DNA of 64,000 bases. Source: Candidatus Omnitrophota bacterium. GTDB taxonomy: Bacteria; Hinthialibacterota; Hinthialibacteria; Hinthialibacterales; Hinthialibacteraceae. Position numbers and translations under genes: made by a program. Below, in pieces: positions 26,438-36,124 of this stretch (position 1 is its first letter; every line of letters begins with the position of its first letter). The stretch is taken from the NCBI GenBank assembly GCA_016934335.1, contig JAFGTC010000051.1, positions 1 to 64,000 on the forward strand. Direction: 5' to 3'. Under the pieces are notes generated by a model. The model did not search any database. It was not told where the DNA came from and was given only the letters and a program-made list of their open reading frames with translations.

Positions 26438-28132
26438 ATGGATAAAACAGAAGCGAATCGAGCGCGTTTATATCACAACCTGGCGTCGCCGGCGGTATTA
26501 TTCTCCCTATTTGTTTTGGCGTTGTTCCTGCGAATGGGCTCTCTGGATTGGGGATTGCCTTTTCGGCTCCATCCGGATGAATGGAAATATGTGTCGGGGG
26601 GCGCCAATTGTCACAGAGGGCATTGGAATCCCAAGTACTTTCGCAATCCTCCCGGTTTTTCCTATCTGAATGCGCTTTGGCAGCCGGTTTGGCTGAAAAT
26701 CCATACGCCGGTCGAGGTTCCCGAATGGCTGGGAATTGATCCGATGTGGCTGAAGCCCCGCGAAAATGTGGAAGCGGCCTTTCTCTATCGTCCCTTCGAT
26801 TTGGTGTTGGGAGGGCGCATGCTCTCCGCCGTCATGGGCGCGATGACGTGTATAGCCGTTTTTTTTCTGGTTCGCACGCGTCTGCCCGATCTTTATGCGC
26901 TTGGAGCGGCGCTCTGGACGGCCGTCTCGTTCGCCAATGTTCGAGAAAGCCATTTCGCCGTCAACGATGCGGCGGCCGCCTGTCTTGTCAGTTGGGCGGC
27001 GGTTGCTGGATTGCGCGCCTATCGGAATGGCCGTCTTCGCTGGACGATCTTCGCGGCGGCCCTCGGGGGCGCGTCGGTTGCGTTTAAATATAACATGTTT
27101 CCCCTTATTCTCGCTCTGATGGGATTATGGGGTTTGCGCTTTTGGACGAGTCAAAAAGAAATGCGAAGAGCGAAGCGCTTCGGACGAATCCTTCGCGATA
27201 CCGCCTTGATTGGATTCGTCAGCCTGCTCTGCTTTCTTTTAATCTGTCCGTTCCCGATTATCGACGCCCCGGCGTTCTTCATGGAAATAGGCAAGCTTCA
27301 AACCGCCGCCGCCAAGCCTTGGCAGGGACAGGATGCGCGTTGGTCCGGCGTTCAATTAGCCGAAACCATTTGGATCAGCGAAGGGAGGCTTGTTGCTCTT
27401 TTCGCGCTGGCAGGCTTGTTTTTCACGTTTCGCCGCCGATATTGGGAATTTGCGATCTTTCCAATCTTATATGTTCTGCTAGTGACTTCTCATCCGCTTT
27501 TTTTTGTGCGATTCTCTCTTCCCCTGCTTCCATGGATTGCATTGTGGGGAGCGACGGCCGTTTATGAATTATCCCTGCGATGCAGGCGGCGGGCGATTAT
27601 CGCAGGGATTCTGGCCTCATCCATTTTCCTGCTTGGTGCGGTTGAACCGCTCCTCAAAGATTTGCGCAGCAATTATCTCTTGAAACAGACGGATTCCCGC
27701 ATTGAATTTTTACATTGGCTTCGCACCGAACGGTCGGAAAAAGCTTTGATGGCCCTGGATCAATTCTCCGTCCCGCTGGTCTATCGAAGCGTGGCGGACT
27801 TCTGGACCGCTCCATTGGATCCGCGAATTATCTATATTGACAGCCTGCCCTCGGATCAATTAGATCAACTCAATACTCTGAATAATCCGGTGGCATGGAT
27901 AGCCGTGAGCGATTTTGTTACATTGCCTGGATATCTGCCTGATTCCTATGAGGAAAGGCGGGAGGCTCTTTGCGCATTTGCCGGAAATGATGAACCGGTC
28001 AAAATCTTTCAACCTTTTGCGAATCAATGGCATCCGGGGCGATTGGATGCGGAGGACGCGTACAGTCCGTTTCGGAACTTGTGGAATCGGAGGCAGCCGG
28101 GCGCCGTAATTGAAATATTCGCGAAAACATAG
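26438..28132 (+). CDS. GT-C type membrane glycosyltransferase (GT39/PMT-like)
   Basis: The 564-aa polytopic protein has the layout of lipid-linked-sugar-dependent glycosyltransferases: a short N-terminus, a first helix (VLFSLFVLALFLRMG), then an acidic loop with LHPDEWKYV (the Asp-Glu pair expected of the catalytic first loop), a long periplasmic loop with RNPPGFSYL, and about ten further helices. The C-terminal 150 residues are a soluble periplasmic domain. ATG at 26438 gives the normal short N-terminus; an in-frame TTG at 26396, immediately after the upstream stop, would add 14 residues. It opens a block of surface-glycan-type membrane proteins. Donor and acceptor are unknown. Confidence 0.78.
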   Translation: MDKTEANRARLYHNLASPAVLFSLFVLALFLRMGSLDWGLPFRLHPDEWKYVSGGANCHRGHWNPKYFRNPPGFSYLNALWQPVWLKIHTPVEVPEWLGIDPMWLKPRENVEAAFLYRPFDLVLGGRMLSAVMGAMTCIAVFFLVRTRLPDLYALGAALWTAVSFANVRESHFAVNDAAAACLVSWAAVAGLRAYRNGRLRWTIFAAALGGASVAFKYNMFPLILALMGLWGLRFWTSQKEMRRAKRFGRILRDTALIGFVSLLCFLLICPFPIIDAPAFFMEIGKLQTAAAKPWQGQDARWSGVQLAETIWISEGRLVALFALAGLFFTFRRRYWEFAIFPILYVLLVTSHPLFFVRFSLPLLPWIALWGATAVYELSLRCRRRAIIAGILASSIFLLGAVEPLLKDLRSNYLLKQTDSRIEFLHWLRTERSEKALMALDQFSVPLVYRSVADFWTAPLDPRIIYIDSLPSDQLDQLNTLNNPVAWIAVSDFVTLPGYLPDSYEERREALCAFAGNDEPVKIFQPFANQWHPGRLDAEDAYSPFRNLWNRRQPGAVIEIFAKT

Positions 28133-28243
28133 GTTAAATTTTGGGCATTTATGTGTAAGATATTTATTGTATCGAATTTATTTTGGATGCCTTAAACTGG
28201 AAAAGGTTTCGCCTCAAATTCATAGTTGAAGGTGCATCGGGAT

Positions 28244-30433
28244 ATGGGCGATTCGAAGAAGAATCAAACTGTACTGATTTCTGATTTGGAAGATCTCCAG
28301 AGGATAATTGGAGATATAGAGCGCAAACTAGCGGATCGCGAACGAATCGTTAACGATATACAATTGTTCAAATCGATCGTCGACGCTTCGCCCGAAGCCA
28401 TCGCGCTGTACAATGCGGAAGGGGGCATTGTCTATAGCAACGCAGCGCACGAGAATTTATTTCATCGTCCTCTTGAAGAATCTCTCCAATTGAATGAGAC
28501 CGATTTTTTCCCTCCCGAATCGATCGATATCCTGAAAAATCAGATAAGGCCGGCTTTAATAGACGGACGCGATTGGGAAGGAGAATTAACCGCTCGCGAC
28601 GCCCAGGGACGCTTGTTTCCTCTATGGCTGCATCAAAAAGCCTTTTTGGATGAAGAGGGGGATTTTCTTTATTCTTTCGGCGTCATGCACGACCTTTCGG
28701 ATCGGAAATCCAAAAAATGGGCCTGCCTTTCCACATTCCCCTTAAAAAAAGCGGAGAGTCAAATTAGCGGAGTGATTGAGCATGTAGTCGATATTTCCGA
28801 GCGAAAACAAAGCGATGAAGCGCTGCAGACTACATTGTCTATTCAAGAAGCGCTGCTTTCCACCATCCCCGCTTTCGTTTATTTGAAAGACAAAGATCTT
28901 AAGTACATCTGCGTTAATCAAACCTACTCCGACTTCATTGGATTATCTCGCGAAGAGATACTCGATCGCTGCGATTTTGACTTTTTCCCGAAACAATATG
29001 CCGAAAAATTTCGCAGCGACGATATCCGCATTATGAAAACCAACACGCCCGCGTTGAATTATGAGGAAAAAGTCGAAACGCTGGATGGAAAAGTGATCTG
29101 GGCGTCGACCAGCAAAACACCGCTGCGGAATTCGAATGGATGCGCCGTCGGGATCGTAGGCGTCTCGATGGATGTCACAGAAAAAAAGCGATGGGAAGAA
29201 CATTTTCGTCAGGCGCAAAAGATGGAGGCTGTCGGTCATTTAGCCGGAGGCGTCGCCCATAACGTCAATAATTTATTGACCGGCATTATTGGCAACTTGA
29301 GCATCGCGCTTATGAAAGCCCCTAGCGGAATCTCCGATTATCTGCGTAAAGCGCAGGATGCTTCGCAGCGCGCCGCAGACCTGGCCGACAACCTGTTGGC
29401 GTTCAGCCGAAATTCAGAACTGAAATTAAAGCAGCTCAATGTCAATCAGATTCTTGAGAAAGTATATGATTTGGCGCGTCAGACCATCGACCGCCGAATT
29501 GATCTGCAAATCAATCTTGAAGAGGATCTTCCCCCCGTTTCGGCCGATCCCGCTCAAATCAGCACCGTTTTGATGAACTTGTGCATCAATGCGCGCGATG
29601 CCGTCAATCGAATCATCAACGAGAATATCTTTCCTCATCGGAAAGATGATCGCTTTGAAATCCGCCTTGAATCCGCCTTGCTGGATCCGCTGAAAAATCC
29701 GTGCGCCGCCCGAAAAGTTTCCTGCGCCGGCCCGATTGTCGTCCTTCGCGTTTCAGATAATGGGATCGGTATGGATAAAGAAACCCAAAAGCGGATATTT
29801 GAACCCTTTTTCACGACCCAGAAAACAGTCGGCGCCGGATTGGGATTGGCCAGCGCGTTCGGCAGCGTCGCCCAGCATAATGGTTGGATCGATTTTACCA
29901 GCGAATACGGCGTCGGAACGACGTTCAATGTTTATTTGCCCGCTTCACGGAGGTCGGAGGAGGTTGATGCGGTTGAGCAAGAAAATACGGGCCGCATCGA
30001 TTTACAAGGCAACGTAGATTTACAAGGCCGCGTTGATTTACAAGGCAATGAGTGCATCCTGATCGTCGATGACGAAGAAACGATCCTCCATCTTGCCAAA
30101 GAGGTTTTGGAGGAAAATGGATACGGCGTTCTATTGGCGAAGGACGGTCAACAAGGATTGGATCTTTATTTCCAGGAGCGCGACCGAATCGATTTGATCT
30201 TGTTGGATCTCTCTATGCCGAAAGTGTCCGGCAGGGAATTTTTGAAGAAAACACAAAATACAGATTCTTCGATAAAAATTATCGTCAGCAGCGGTTATTC
30301 AAGCAGCGTGGATGTTTCGTCGTTGAAGAACCTTGGCGTTTGCGGCATGCTCTCCAAACCTTATTATCCGCGCGATCTTCTCGATATGATCCGGCGATCT
30401 TTAGACGGAGTCGCGTCGCTCGAAACCGCATGA
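28244..30433 (+). CDS. Hybrid sensor histidine kinase (PAS-PAS-HisKA-HATPase-REC)
   Basis: This soluble hybrid kinase has 729 aa from ATG 28244, which has AAGGTG about 9 nt upstream. Domains in order: an N-terminal helix, PAS1 (about 45-155), a short leftover of a second PAC (about 157-187, WACLSTFPLKKAESQISGVI), PAS2 (about 195-315), HisKA with GGVAHNVNNLL (phospho-His about 338), and an HATPase with N box LMNLCINARDAV, SDNGIGMD and GAGLGLASAFG. A C-terminal receiver has VDDEE, phospho-Asp in LILLDLSMPK and Lys in LSKPY. The linker before the receiver holds three 18-bp repeats coding DLQG units. No transmembrane segment is seen, so the input is cytoplasmic. No separate response regulator or DNA-binding partner is adjacent. 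Confidence 0.92.
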   Translation: MGDSKKNQTVLISDLEDLQRIIGDIERKLADRERIVNDIQLFKSIVDASPEAIALYNAEGGIVYSNAAHENLFHRPLEESLQLNETDFFPPESIDILKNQIRPALIDGRDWEGELTARDAQGRLFPLWLHQKAFLDEEGDFLYSFGVMHDLSDRKSKKWACLSTFPLKKAESQISGVIEHVVDISERKQSDEALQTTLSIQEALLSTIPAFVYLKDKDLKYICVNQTYSDFIGLSREEILDRCDFDFFPKQYAEKFRSDDIRIMKTNTPALNYEEKVETLDGKVIWASTSKTPLRNSNGCAVGIVGVSMDVTEKKRWEEHFRQAQKMEAVGHLAGGVAHNVNNLLTGIIGNLSIALMKAPSGISDYLRKAQDASQRAADLADNLLAFSRNSELKLKQLNVNQILEKVYDLARQTIDRRIDLQINLEEDLPPVSADPAQISTVLMNLCINARDAVNRIINENIFPHRKDDRFEIRLESALLDPLKNPCAARKVSCAGPIVVLRVSDNGIGMDKETQKRIFEPFFTTQKTVGAGLGLASAFGSVAQHNGWIDFTSEYGVGTTFNVYLPASRRSEEVDAVEQENTGRIDLQGNVDLQGRVDLQGNECILIVDDEETILHLAKEVLEENGYGVLLAKDGQQGLDLYFQERDRIDLILLDLSMPKVSGREFLKKTQNTDSSIKIIVSSGYSSSVDVSSLKNLGVCGMLSKPYYPRDLLDMIRRSLDGVASLETA
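29999..30052 (+). repeat. Three tandem 18-bp repeats inside the histidine kinase linker
   Basis: Three units beginning GATTTACAAGGC follow each other in frame at 29999, 30017 and 30035. They encode repeated DLQG plus two variable residues, between the ATPase and receiver domains. Linker length could vary by repeat copy number. Confidence 0.85.
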
Positions 30434-30470
30434 CGAACATGAAGCGCTCCCATCTGGAGAGAGATTGATC

Positions 30471-32276
30471 TTAATCCTGTTTTTGAATCTGAAGTTGTTG
30501 ATCCAGTTGATCGGCCAGATCGTTTAATTCTTGAATACGTTGGGGATCGGCGGATTCGCCCAGGTAGTCGATCAGGTCGCGATAATGGCCGGGATAGACG
30601 GGATTGATCTCGATAATGCGTTCCAATTCGCGAATGGCGGCTTCTCGGTTTCCCTGCCGCCGGTAAATCTCCGCCAGCCATTTATGAGATTGGATGTCTT
30701 CCTGAAGCCGTATGGCTTGTTGAAAGGACTTGATCGCCTCTTGATTCCATCCCTGCCGGGCATAGTTTATGCCAAGCAGAAAATGCGTTTGATGCGACCA
30801 TGGATCAAGCGTCCGAGAGCGATCCAAATGATAAATGGCTTCCATCCCAACGCTTTCGAATCCCTGACGAAGATGCTGATTGCCTCGATATTGCAATAGC
30901 GCATGAAAACACAAGGCTATCGCCAGAATCGTCCCGAAGACTTTAAGCAGAATGGAGGAAGAGCCGGATTCGCCGCCCTCATCGCTGCATCTTGAGGATG
31001 CCGTCAAATAAGATCCAAGAGCGACGACCAGCAGCGTACTGGCCGGCAGGTGAAAAGGAAAACTCGAGAACGAGTGAATGACCGCCGTCCATACTCCCGC
31101 GTACGCCGCCCATGCAAACCAGGGGTGCTCCGGGCGTCGCAGCCTCCGGCTTGCCGCCCGGATCCAGGCCGCCGCCAGCCACCCTAGCGCTAAGACGCCC
31201 AGGGGGCCGCATTCCGCCGCAGTTTCCAGCCATTGAAAATGCGGCTGATCGACGGCCACCACGTAATCGCGGTCATGGGCGCGCCACTGTTGTTTATAAT
31301 TGATCCCCTGGTAATATTCATGAACCGTGAGGTAGTTGCCGAATCCTATGCCGGTTAATGGATTTTCGTTGATCATGATTCGCGTGGTCCGCCAATTGAA
31401 GCGGCGCGCCCCCATGCCCGACCACCAGTGCGACGATTCCCAGGCCTGCCTGTATAAAGAACGCCCGTGGCTGTTGTAGGGATTTTCCAGCATGTACCAG
31501 CCTATCGCAAACGCGATGATCCCCCCCAGCGCCAGCAGGCGCATCCAAGGAAGGCGAATCCCCCCGAACAAGGCGAATGCGGTGATGAGAGTAATCGTCA
31601 ATGCGACGATCTGGCCGGTGACGGCCCCGACGCAAAAAGTGACGGTTTGGCAGGCGGCGATAAGCAGGACGGCGGCGCCGGCCGCCGCAAATTCAATGAG
31701 GCTGCATTTTTTTCGAAGCCCCAATCCAATGGCGACCGGAAGAAGGATGGCGAGATAGCCGGCGAGAAAGTTGGGATTGCCCAGCGTTGAAATCACTTTG
31801 GCGCGCCAGTCGCGCACGCCTCCGCTCGAAGCCGCAAAATCGACGCCGTAATCCTGGAGGAGGCCGTAAAGCGCAATCAGGCAGGCGGCCGGCAGAAGAA
31901 TTCTCGCCGCCTGAACCGGCGATCCTCCCAGGCGCCAGAAGCGCAGGAAGCCGTAATAGAGGCTGATAAACATCGCCAGATTCAACAGCGCGCGAATTTG
32001 GATCGGCGTACGGTAATGAAGAACGGTTGACGCCAGCGATATCAGAAACAGCGCCAGCAGCGGCTTGCTTAGAGCCGATTGAACCAGGGCGCTTCTCCAA
32101 GGCTGATAACTGATCAGCATAATCCAAAGCGCGGCGCATAACATCAGCCAAACGGTTTTGGGAAGCAGATACGAGTCATACGTACTGATGCTGATGACCA
32201 GCGGCGTAAAGGCCAGGATGATGTAGGCCAGTAATTTCTCCCATTTTTGCAAAGAAATCGGTTCGGCTGCGTTCAT
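30471..32276 (-). CDS. O-antigen ligase/polymerase-like protein with C-terminal TPR domain
   Basis: The 601-aa protein has about 11 membrane helices with the Wzy/WaaL layout, including a large periplasmic loop containing the typical ENPLTGIGFGNYL motif and an Asp-rich HDRDYVVAVDQPHF segment, followed by tetratricopeptide repeats (about residues 480-590, with YARQGWNQEAIKSFQQAIRL and YRRQGNREAAIRELERII). Such proteins polymerise or attach glycan chains on the periplasmic face. Its start overlaps the stop of the upstream DUF2723 gene by 4 bp, so the two are coupled. The exact activity (ligase or polymerase) cannot be told. Confidence 0.82.
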   Translation of the reverse strand: MNAAEPISLQKWEKLLAYIILAFTPLVISISTYDSYLLPKTVWLMLCAALWIMLISYQPWRSALVQSALSKPLLALFLISLASTVLHYRTPIQIRALLNLAMFISLYYGFLRFWRLGGSPVQAARILLPAACLIALYGLLQDYGVDFAASSGGVRDWRAKVISTLGNPNFLAGYLAILLPVAIGLGLRKKCSLIEFAAAGAAVLLIAACQTVTFCVGAVTGQIVALTITLITAFALFGGIRLPWMRLLALGGIIAFAIGWYMLENPYNSHGRSLYRQAWESSHWWSGMGARRFNWRTTRIMINENPLTGIGFGNYLTVHEYYQGINYKQQWRAHDRDYVVAVDQPHFQWLETAAECGPLGVLALGWLAAAWIRAASRRLRRPEHPWFAWAAYAGVWTAVIHSFSSFPFHLPASTLLVVALGSYLTASSRCSDEGGESGSSSILLKVFGTILAIALCFHALLQYRGNQHLRQGFESVGMEAIYHLDRSRTLDPWSHQTHFLLGINYARQGWNQEAIKSFQQAIRLQEDIQSHKWLAEIYRRQGNREAAIRELERIIEINPVYPGHYRDLIDYLGESADPQRIQELNDLADQLDQQLQIQKQD

Positions 32277-34081
32277 GGCATGTTCTCGGTGGAATCGCTT
32301 TTTCTTTCTAATTTGTAAATATGGCCGCCGGGGATATAGGGATCATAAAATGTGGATATTTGCGCCCGGTCAATGGGAATCAATCCCAAATACTGAAACT
32401 TCGATTCTTCCATCCATGACCGGGGCGGGGGATTGACGAGCGAAAACGAGGTGATGTAAATCGGCCCTCTGGCCAGTAGAGGATCGATGAGTTCGCTCCG
32501 GATGCTTTGCAGCCAGAGGTCGCGGGATGCAAAGAGTTGGCCATGCTTCGGCGGAATGGCGATCGACAGCCTCCGGCTGATTTTCTCGCTGTACCAGTCC
32601 AGGCGAAGAAAGCCGGCGCCTACTAGGATTGTGTGGGGATGGCGGTTTTCGACGATTTGCTGATAGAGCAATGGATACAATTCATTGTCGGCGGTTTCGT
32701 ATGTCAACCCCGTAATCAATGGAGCGCCGTCCGGGATTTTGCGCCAAACGCCGGCGCCGTAGGCGGCCGCCGATCGATCCGTCATGCCCCCGAAGCGTTC
32801 CGGCAAGGCGCCGTTGCCTATGGCGTAATTCGACAAGGCGAAAGGACGCTCCAACAAGCCCTCCTTCCCGTCGAATCGCACCCATAAGGGAAGCAGGGAG
32901 GCCGTTAGAAAAAATAGAGCGGTTAGGCGAACGATCGATCTTTTGATGCCTTGGCTGCCGAAATCAGACAAAATACCCGCTATGCCGAACGCCAGGGGAA
33001 TCGTCAAAATGATCAGGGAAGGCAATAGAAAAACCTGCCAATCGCCTACGCGGTACAAAAAGACGAATCCTTGATAAACCGCCAGGCAAAGAATCGTGAA
33101 AACGGCCAGCCAATTCGCTTTTTTCCACAGAACCCAAAATCCCCATAGAAGAGGCAGAATCAGGATGCTGTAACATAAAAAAGGAAGCAGGAGCAGTTGC
33201 AAAAATCCTGTGAGAATGGAATAGAGATCCGATTGAAGAAGATCTTGCATGCTCTGCGCGATGATTCCTGCATACAATTCTCCGCTGATGAGCTGATACA
33301 GGCGCGCCGCATTGTCGGGATTATACCAGTTAATGGCGGGATCCTGCGATGCGCGCCAAGGGAAGTAAGCCAGGCACAAAAGAGGCATCAAAAAACAAAT
33401 CAGCGATCGCTGAATGGTTTTTGACCAGTTCCCGGATTCAATCGTCTGAATCCCGAACCAGTGCGAGGTCCGCCGGGAAATGCGCAGGAAAAAAAACAAA
33501 GCGATCAGGACTATAATGAAGATCGATAAGCGATGATGAACGAGCATGGCGCCGGCGAGAAATGCCAGCAGGGGTGTTGCGCGTTTGGGATTCTGCATCG
33601 CATAGCCGAAAAACCATAACGCCAGCGCGAATTGCAGCGCGAAAAGCGCATAGACTTCGGCGATCCGGCTTTGAGAGGCGGTCAGAGGAGTCAATGACCA
33701 AGCCAGCGCCGCCGCAAAGGCGGGCAGGGATGTCAACAAAGGTCTCTCTCCGAAAACCGTCTCCAATATCCGTCGAAGAAAACTCCACAACACCCATGCG
33801 GCCAGTGCGGAACAAACAGCGGAAAATAAATGCGCGCGAAATATAATCGTTCCGGCGGGCAGCGCTTGAAAGATTCGCAAAGCTAGCATATACAGGGGGT
33901 AGCCGGTGGGGTGAGGAACGCCCAGAATCCAGGCGCTGGCCGCCAATTCGGGTGAATCGCCCCATACCAAATCCTGGGGAAGCGTGAAAATGTACGCCGA
34001 TAAAGACAACAAACAAACCGCTGCACCGGCCCATCGGCTGAAAAGGCTGCTTGAGCGGGATTCTGTTTTTTTTGTCTGCAT
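32273..34081 (-). CDS. DUF2723 / TMEM260-like polytopic membrane protein
   Basis: DUF2723 proteins are polytopic GT-C-like membrane proteins; the human homologue TMEM260 is an O-mannosyltransferase. This 602-aa protein has the family signature directly after the first helix: WGDSPELAASAWILGVPHPT then GYPLYML. About a dozen membrane segments follow, then a periplasmic C-terminal domain. ATG 34081 is used because the first helix then starts near residue 17; ATG 34117 would add 12 residues. Either start overlaps the divergent membrane-protein gene if that gene begins at 33990. Glycan transfer to protein or lipid is the most likely role. Confidence 0.8.
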   Translation of the reverse strand: MQTKKTESRSSSLFSRWAGAAVCLLSLSAYIFTLPQDLVWGDSPELAASAWILGVPHPTGYPLYMLALRIFQALPAGTIIFRAHLFSAVCSALAAWVLWSFLRRILETVFGERPLLTSLPAFAAALAWSLTPLTASQSRIAEVYALFALQFALALWFFGYAMQNPKRATPLLAFLAGAMLVHHRLSIFIIVLIALFFFLRISRRTSHWFGIQTIESGNWSKTIQRSLICFLMPLLCLAYFPWRASQDPAINWYNPDNAARLYQLISGELYAGIIAQSMQDLLQSDLYSILTGFLQLLLLPFLCYSILILPLLWGFWVLWKKANWLAVFTILCLAVYQGFVFLYRVGDWQVFLLPSLIILTIPLAFGIAGILSDFGSQGIKRSIVRLTALFFLTASLLPLWVRFDGKEGLLERPFALSNYAIGNGALPERFGGMTDRSAAAYGAGVWRKIPDGAPLITGLTYETADNELYPLLYQQIVENRHPHTILVGAGFLRLDWYSEKISRRLSIAIPPKHGQLFASRDLWLQSIRSELIDPLLARGPIYITSFSLVNPPPRSWMEESKFQYLGLIPIDRAQISTFYDPYIPGGHIYKLERKSDSTENMP

Positions 34082-35729
34082 TTTTACTTTACTCGCCCTG
34101 GCGGCCTGCTGGCCCATCCTTTTTCATCCCGCTCGGCATCTCTCCGTCATGCCGACCGCCGATAAGGGGGCCAATTTATGGAATCTCTGGTGGGTTTATT
34201 ATGCTCTATTTGAACGCGGTATATCACCCCTGCGTTGCGATATGATCTTCATCCCCTGGGGGTGCGATCTACGATGCCATACTCTCTCCATCGCCAACGG
34301 CTTGATAGCCTCTCCCGTCACCGGGCGGCTGGGCCCGTCGATCGCCTATAATCTGCTGTTTCTTGTTTGGACTCTTTTGACCGGATGCTTTGCGGCGATG
34401 TGGGCGCAGCGATTCGGCGCCAGCCGCTGGACCGCCGTAATGGCGGGCGTGATCGCCGCCTTCGGCCCCTATCGGTGGGGGCATCAGAATCACTTGAATC
34501 TATTTTCAACTCCCTGGCTTTTCCTGGCCTTTTACTTTTGCGAACGCAGCGTGGAATCGAAAAACATTCGCTATGCCGCCGCTATTGCTTTGGCATGGAT
34601 CCTGGCCCTTTTTACCGATTGGTATTATGGATTATTTGTAGGATTTTATCTGACCATTCGGGCGTGCCTGCTTATCCTTACTCACAGAAGCGCCGGCAGC
34701 GTCTCCTGGGCGCTGAAATTTTGGATTGCTCCGGCCATTGTGGTTTATCTGGCCGTCTTTTCCTATTTTTTCGGCGCCCCGGCTTTGGAGAACTACGTCG
34801 ATTCGGTTCCTATGAAATTTTCCGCTTTTTGGTCGATGGATCTCATGCATTTTGTGCTGCCTTTATGGCTTCTGCCTCACTTTCCTCTTTTGCAGCAAAA
34901 CGAGGAATTCGGATTCCATCCCGGATTCGTTTGGATGCTGCTGCCTCTCGTTTTTTATCGATTCGCAGGAGGATCGCAGAAAGGGCGTGCAAATCGCACG
35001 TTTCTTCTGACGACGGCAGGCGTTTTCTTCTTATTCTCATTGGGCCCTGTCCTGATGTGGAACGCTCATCCCGTCCGAATTTTTTACGGCATCCCGGTTT
35101 TTCTGCCGGCGAGCGTTTTTGAGTTGATCCCCGGATTGACCGTGATTCGCGTCTACGCTCGATTCGCTTACATCGGTTTTACCGCCTGCCTTCTGCTGGG
35201 ATTGTTGGGTTTGCAAAACTGGATGCTTGTTCGGGGATGGCGGCGAAGAACCGGCATGGTTTATTTGATTTTGGCGGGATTTTTTTTCTTGGAAACCGGC
35301 TGGCGCTTTCCCCGGATGGTCGATTATCCATCCCCCCCTCTGTTTTTTTCTGAATCCCCCAAGCCGGTTTTGGAACTGCCGTTTGAACCCTCCATTTACG
35401 GCGGCTTGCATCTGTACCACCAGACTTTGCATAAACAGCCGATTTTCGTCGCCGAATTTTCACGCTTGGGGAAATATCGCCAAAAATATTTGGAAGATTT
35501 CCCCGCTTTGCCTCTTTTGAATCGGGCCGCCTGCGGGGAAAATCTCCCGGCGGATCCCGAATTTGATCGCGAATTCTTCTGCCGCGAATTGCATCGACTG
35601 GGACAGGCGCATATTATTTTGGGGGCCTTGGAATCGGGGGAATCCAACTCGGAGGCCTTGCGGGATTCTCTCCAGAATGTCCTTCGCCTTTGTCAGAAGG
35701 ACGGCGCATTGAATCCGTTAGAAAATTAA
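33990..35729 (+). CDS. Polytopic membrane protein, GT-C-like, unknown
   Basis: I do not recognise a named family. The 579-aa protein has a first helix (about 26-45, VFFVCIFTLLALAACWPILF), a long first loop with PTADKGANLWNLWWVYYALF and PWGCDLR, about ten more helices and a soluble C-terminal domain of about 130 residues. This resembles bacterial GT-C-type sugar transferases. ATG 33990 has GGGGAAG about 10 nt upstream. It lies inside the 5' coding part of the divergent DUF2723 gene. The next in-frame ATG, at 34149, avoids the overlap but would delete the first helix. It ends the surface-glycan-like block. Confidence 0.7.
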   Translation: MYADKDNKQTAAPAHRLKRLLERDSVFFVCIFTLLALAACWPILFHPARHLSVMPTADKGANLWNLWWVYYALFERGISPLRCDMIFIPWGCDLRCHTLSIANGLIASPVTGRLGPSIAYNLLFLVWTLLTGCFAAMWAQRFGASRWTAVMAGVIAAFGPYRWGHQNHLNLFSTPWLFLAFYFCERSVESKNIRYAAAIALAWILALFTDWYYGLFVGFYLTIRACLLILTHRSAGSVSWALKFWIAPAIVVYLAVFSYFFGAPALENYVDSVPMKFSAFWSMDLMHFVLPLWLLPHFPLLQQNEEFGFHPGFVWMLLPLVFYRFAGGSQKGRANRTFLLTTAGVFFLFSLGPVLMWNAHPVRIFYGIPVFLPASVFELIPGLTVIRVYARFAYIGFTACLLLGLLGLQNWMLVRGWRRRTGMVYLILAGFFFLETGWRFPRMVDYPSPPLFFSESPKPVLELPFEPSIYGGLHLYHQTLHKQPIFVAEFSRLGKYRQKYLEDFPALPLLNRAACGENLPADPEFDREFFCRELHRLGQAHIILGALESGESNSEALRDSLQNVLRLCQKDGALNPLEN

Positions 35730-35869
35730 TTGTCAAATCATGGATCGCTCCTCATCATATCATGAAACGGCTGCCCGAATCCCTGGCCGTTTCATGGAGT
35801 AATTCGACAGAAAAAGATTAAAAAAAAGTCTATTTTAAGGTAAATAAGCAATTTTCGGGCCGTGTTTGC
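35730..35869. other. Spacer with hairpin downstream of the membrane-protein gene
   Basis: A perfect 10-bp inverted repeat, CATGAAACGG at 35761-35770 and its complement at 35787-35796, could end the upstream transcript, although it lacks a clear T run. I see nothing else in the first half of this 395-nt gap. Confidence 0.5.
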
Positions 35870-35897
35870 TTGACAGCCAAGGCAAAAGATTTACCAT
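35870..35897 (+). promoter_or_regulatory. Probable sigma-70 promoter of ftsH
   Basis: TTGACA at 35870-35875 and TACCAT at 35892-35897, 16 bp apart. The -35 is perfect and the -10 keeps 4 of 6 consensus bases. It leaves a leader of about 220 nt before the ftsH TTG start, in which I find no recognisable RNA element. Confidence 0.5.
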
Positions 35898-36124
35898 TAT
35901 CTATTAGGATGGGCTGCGTGGATGCGGAGCGATTTTGGGTTTGAATAAGTAATTGTCGAATCCCGGAAATCCCATTCCATCATTATCTCTCCTGATCTTT
36001 CGGAATCGAGTCTCTTTCTTGTCTTTATGCATAACTTTACACTGGACGACTCGTTCCTTTATATCATAAAACCCGGTGCAAACCGGAAAAAAAGATCGAA
36101 ATTCCGAATAGGGGATGCTCGAAA

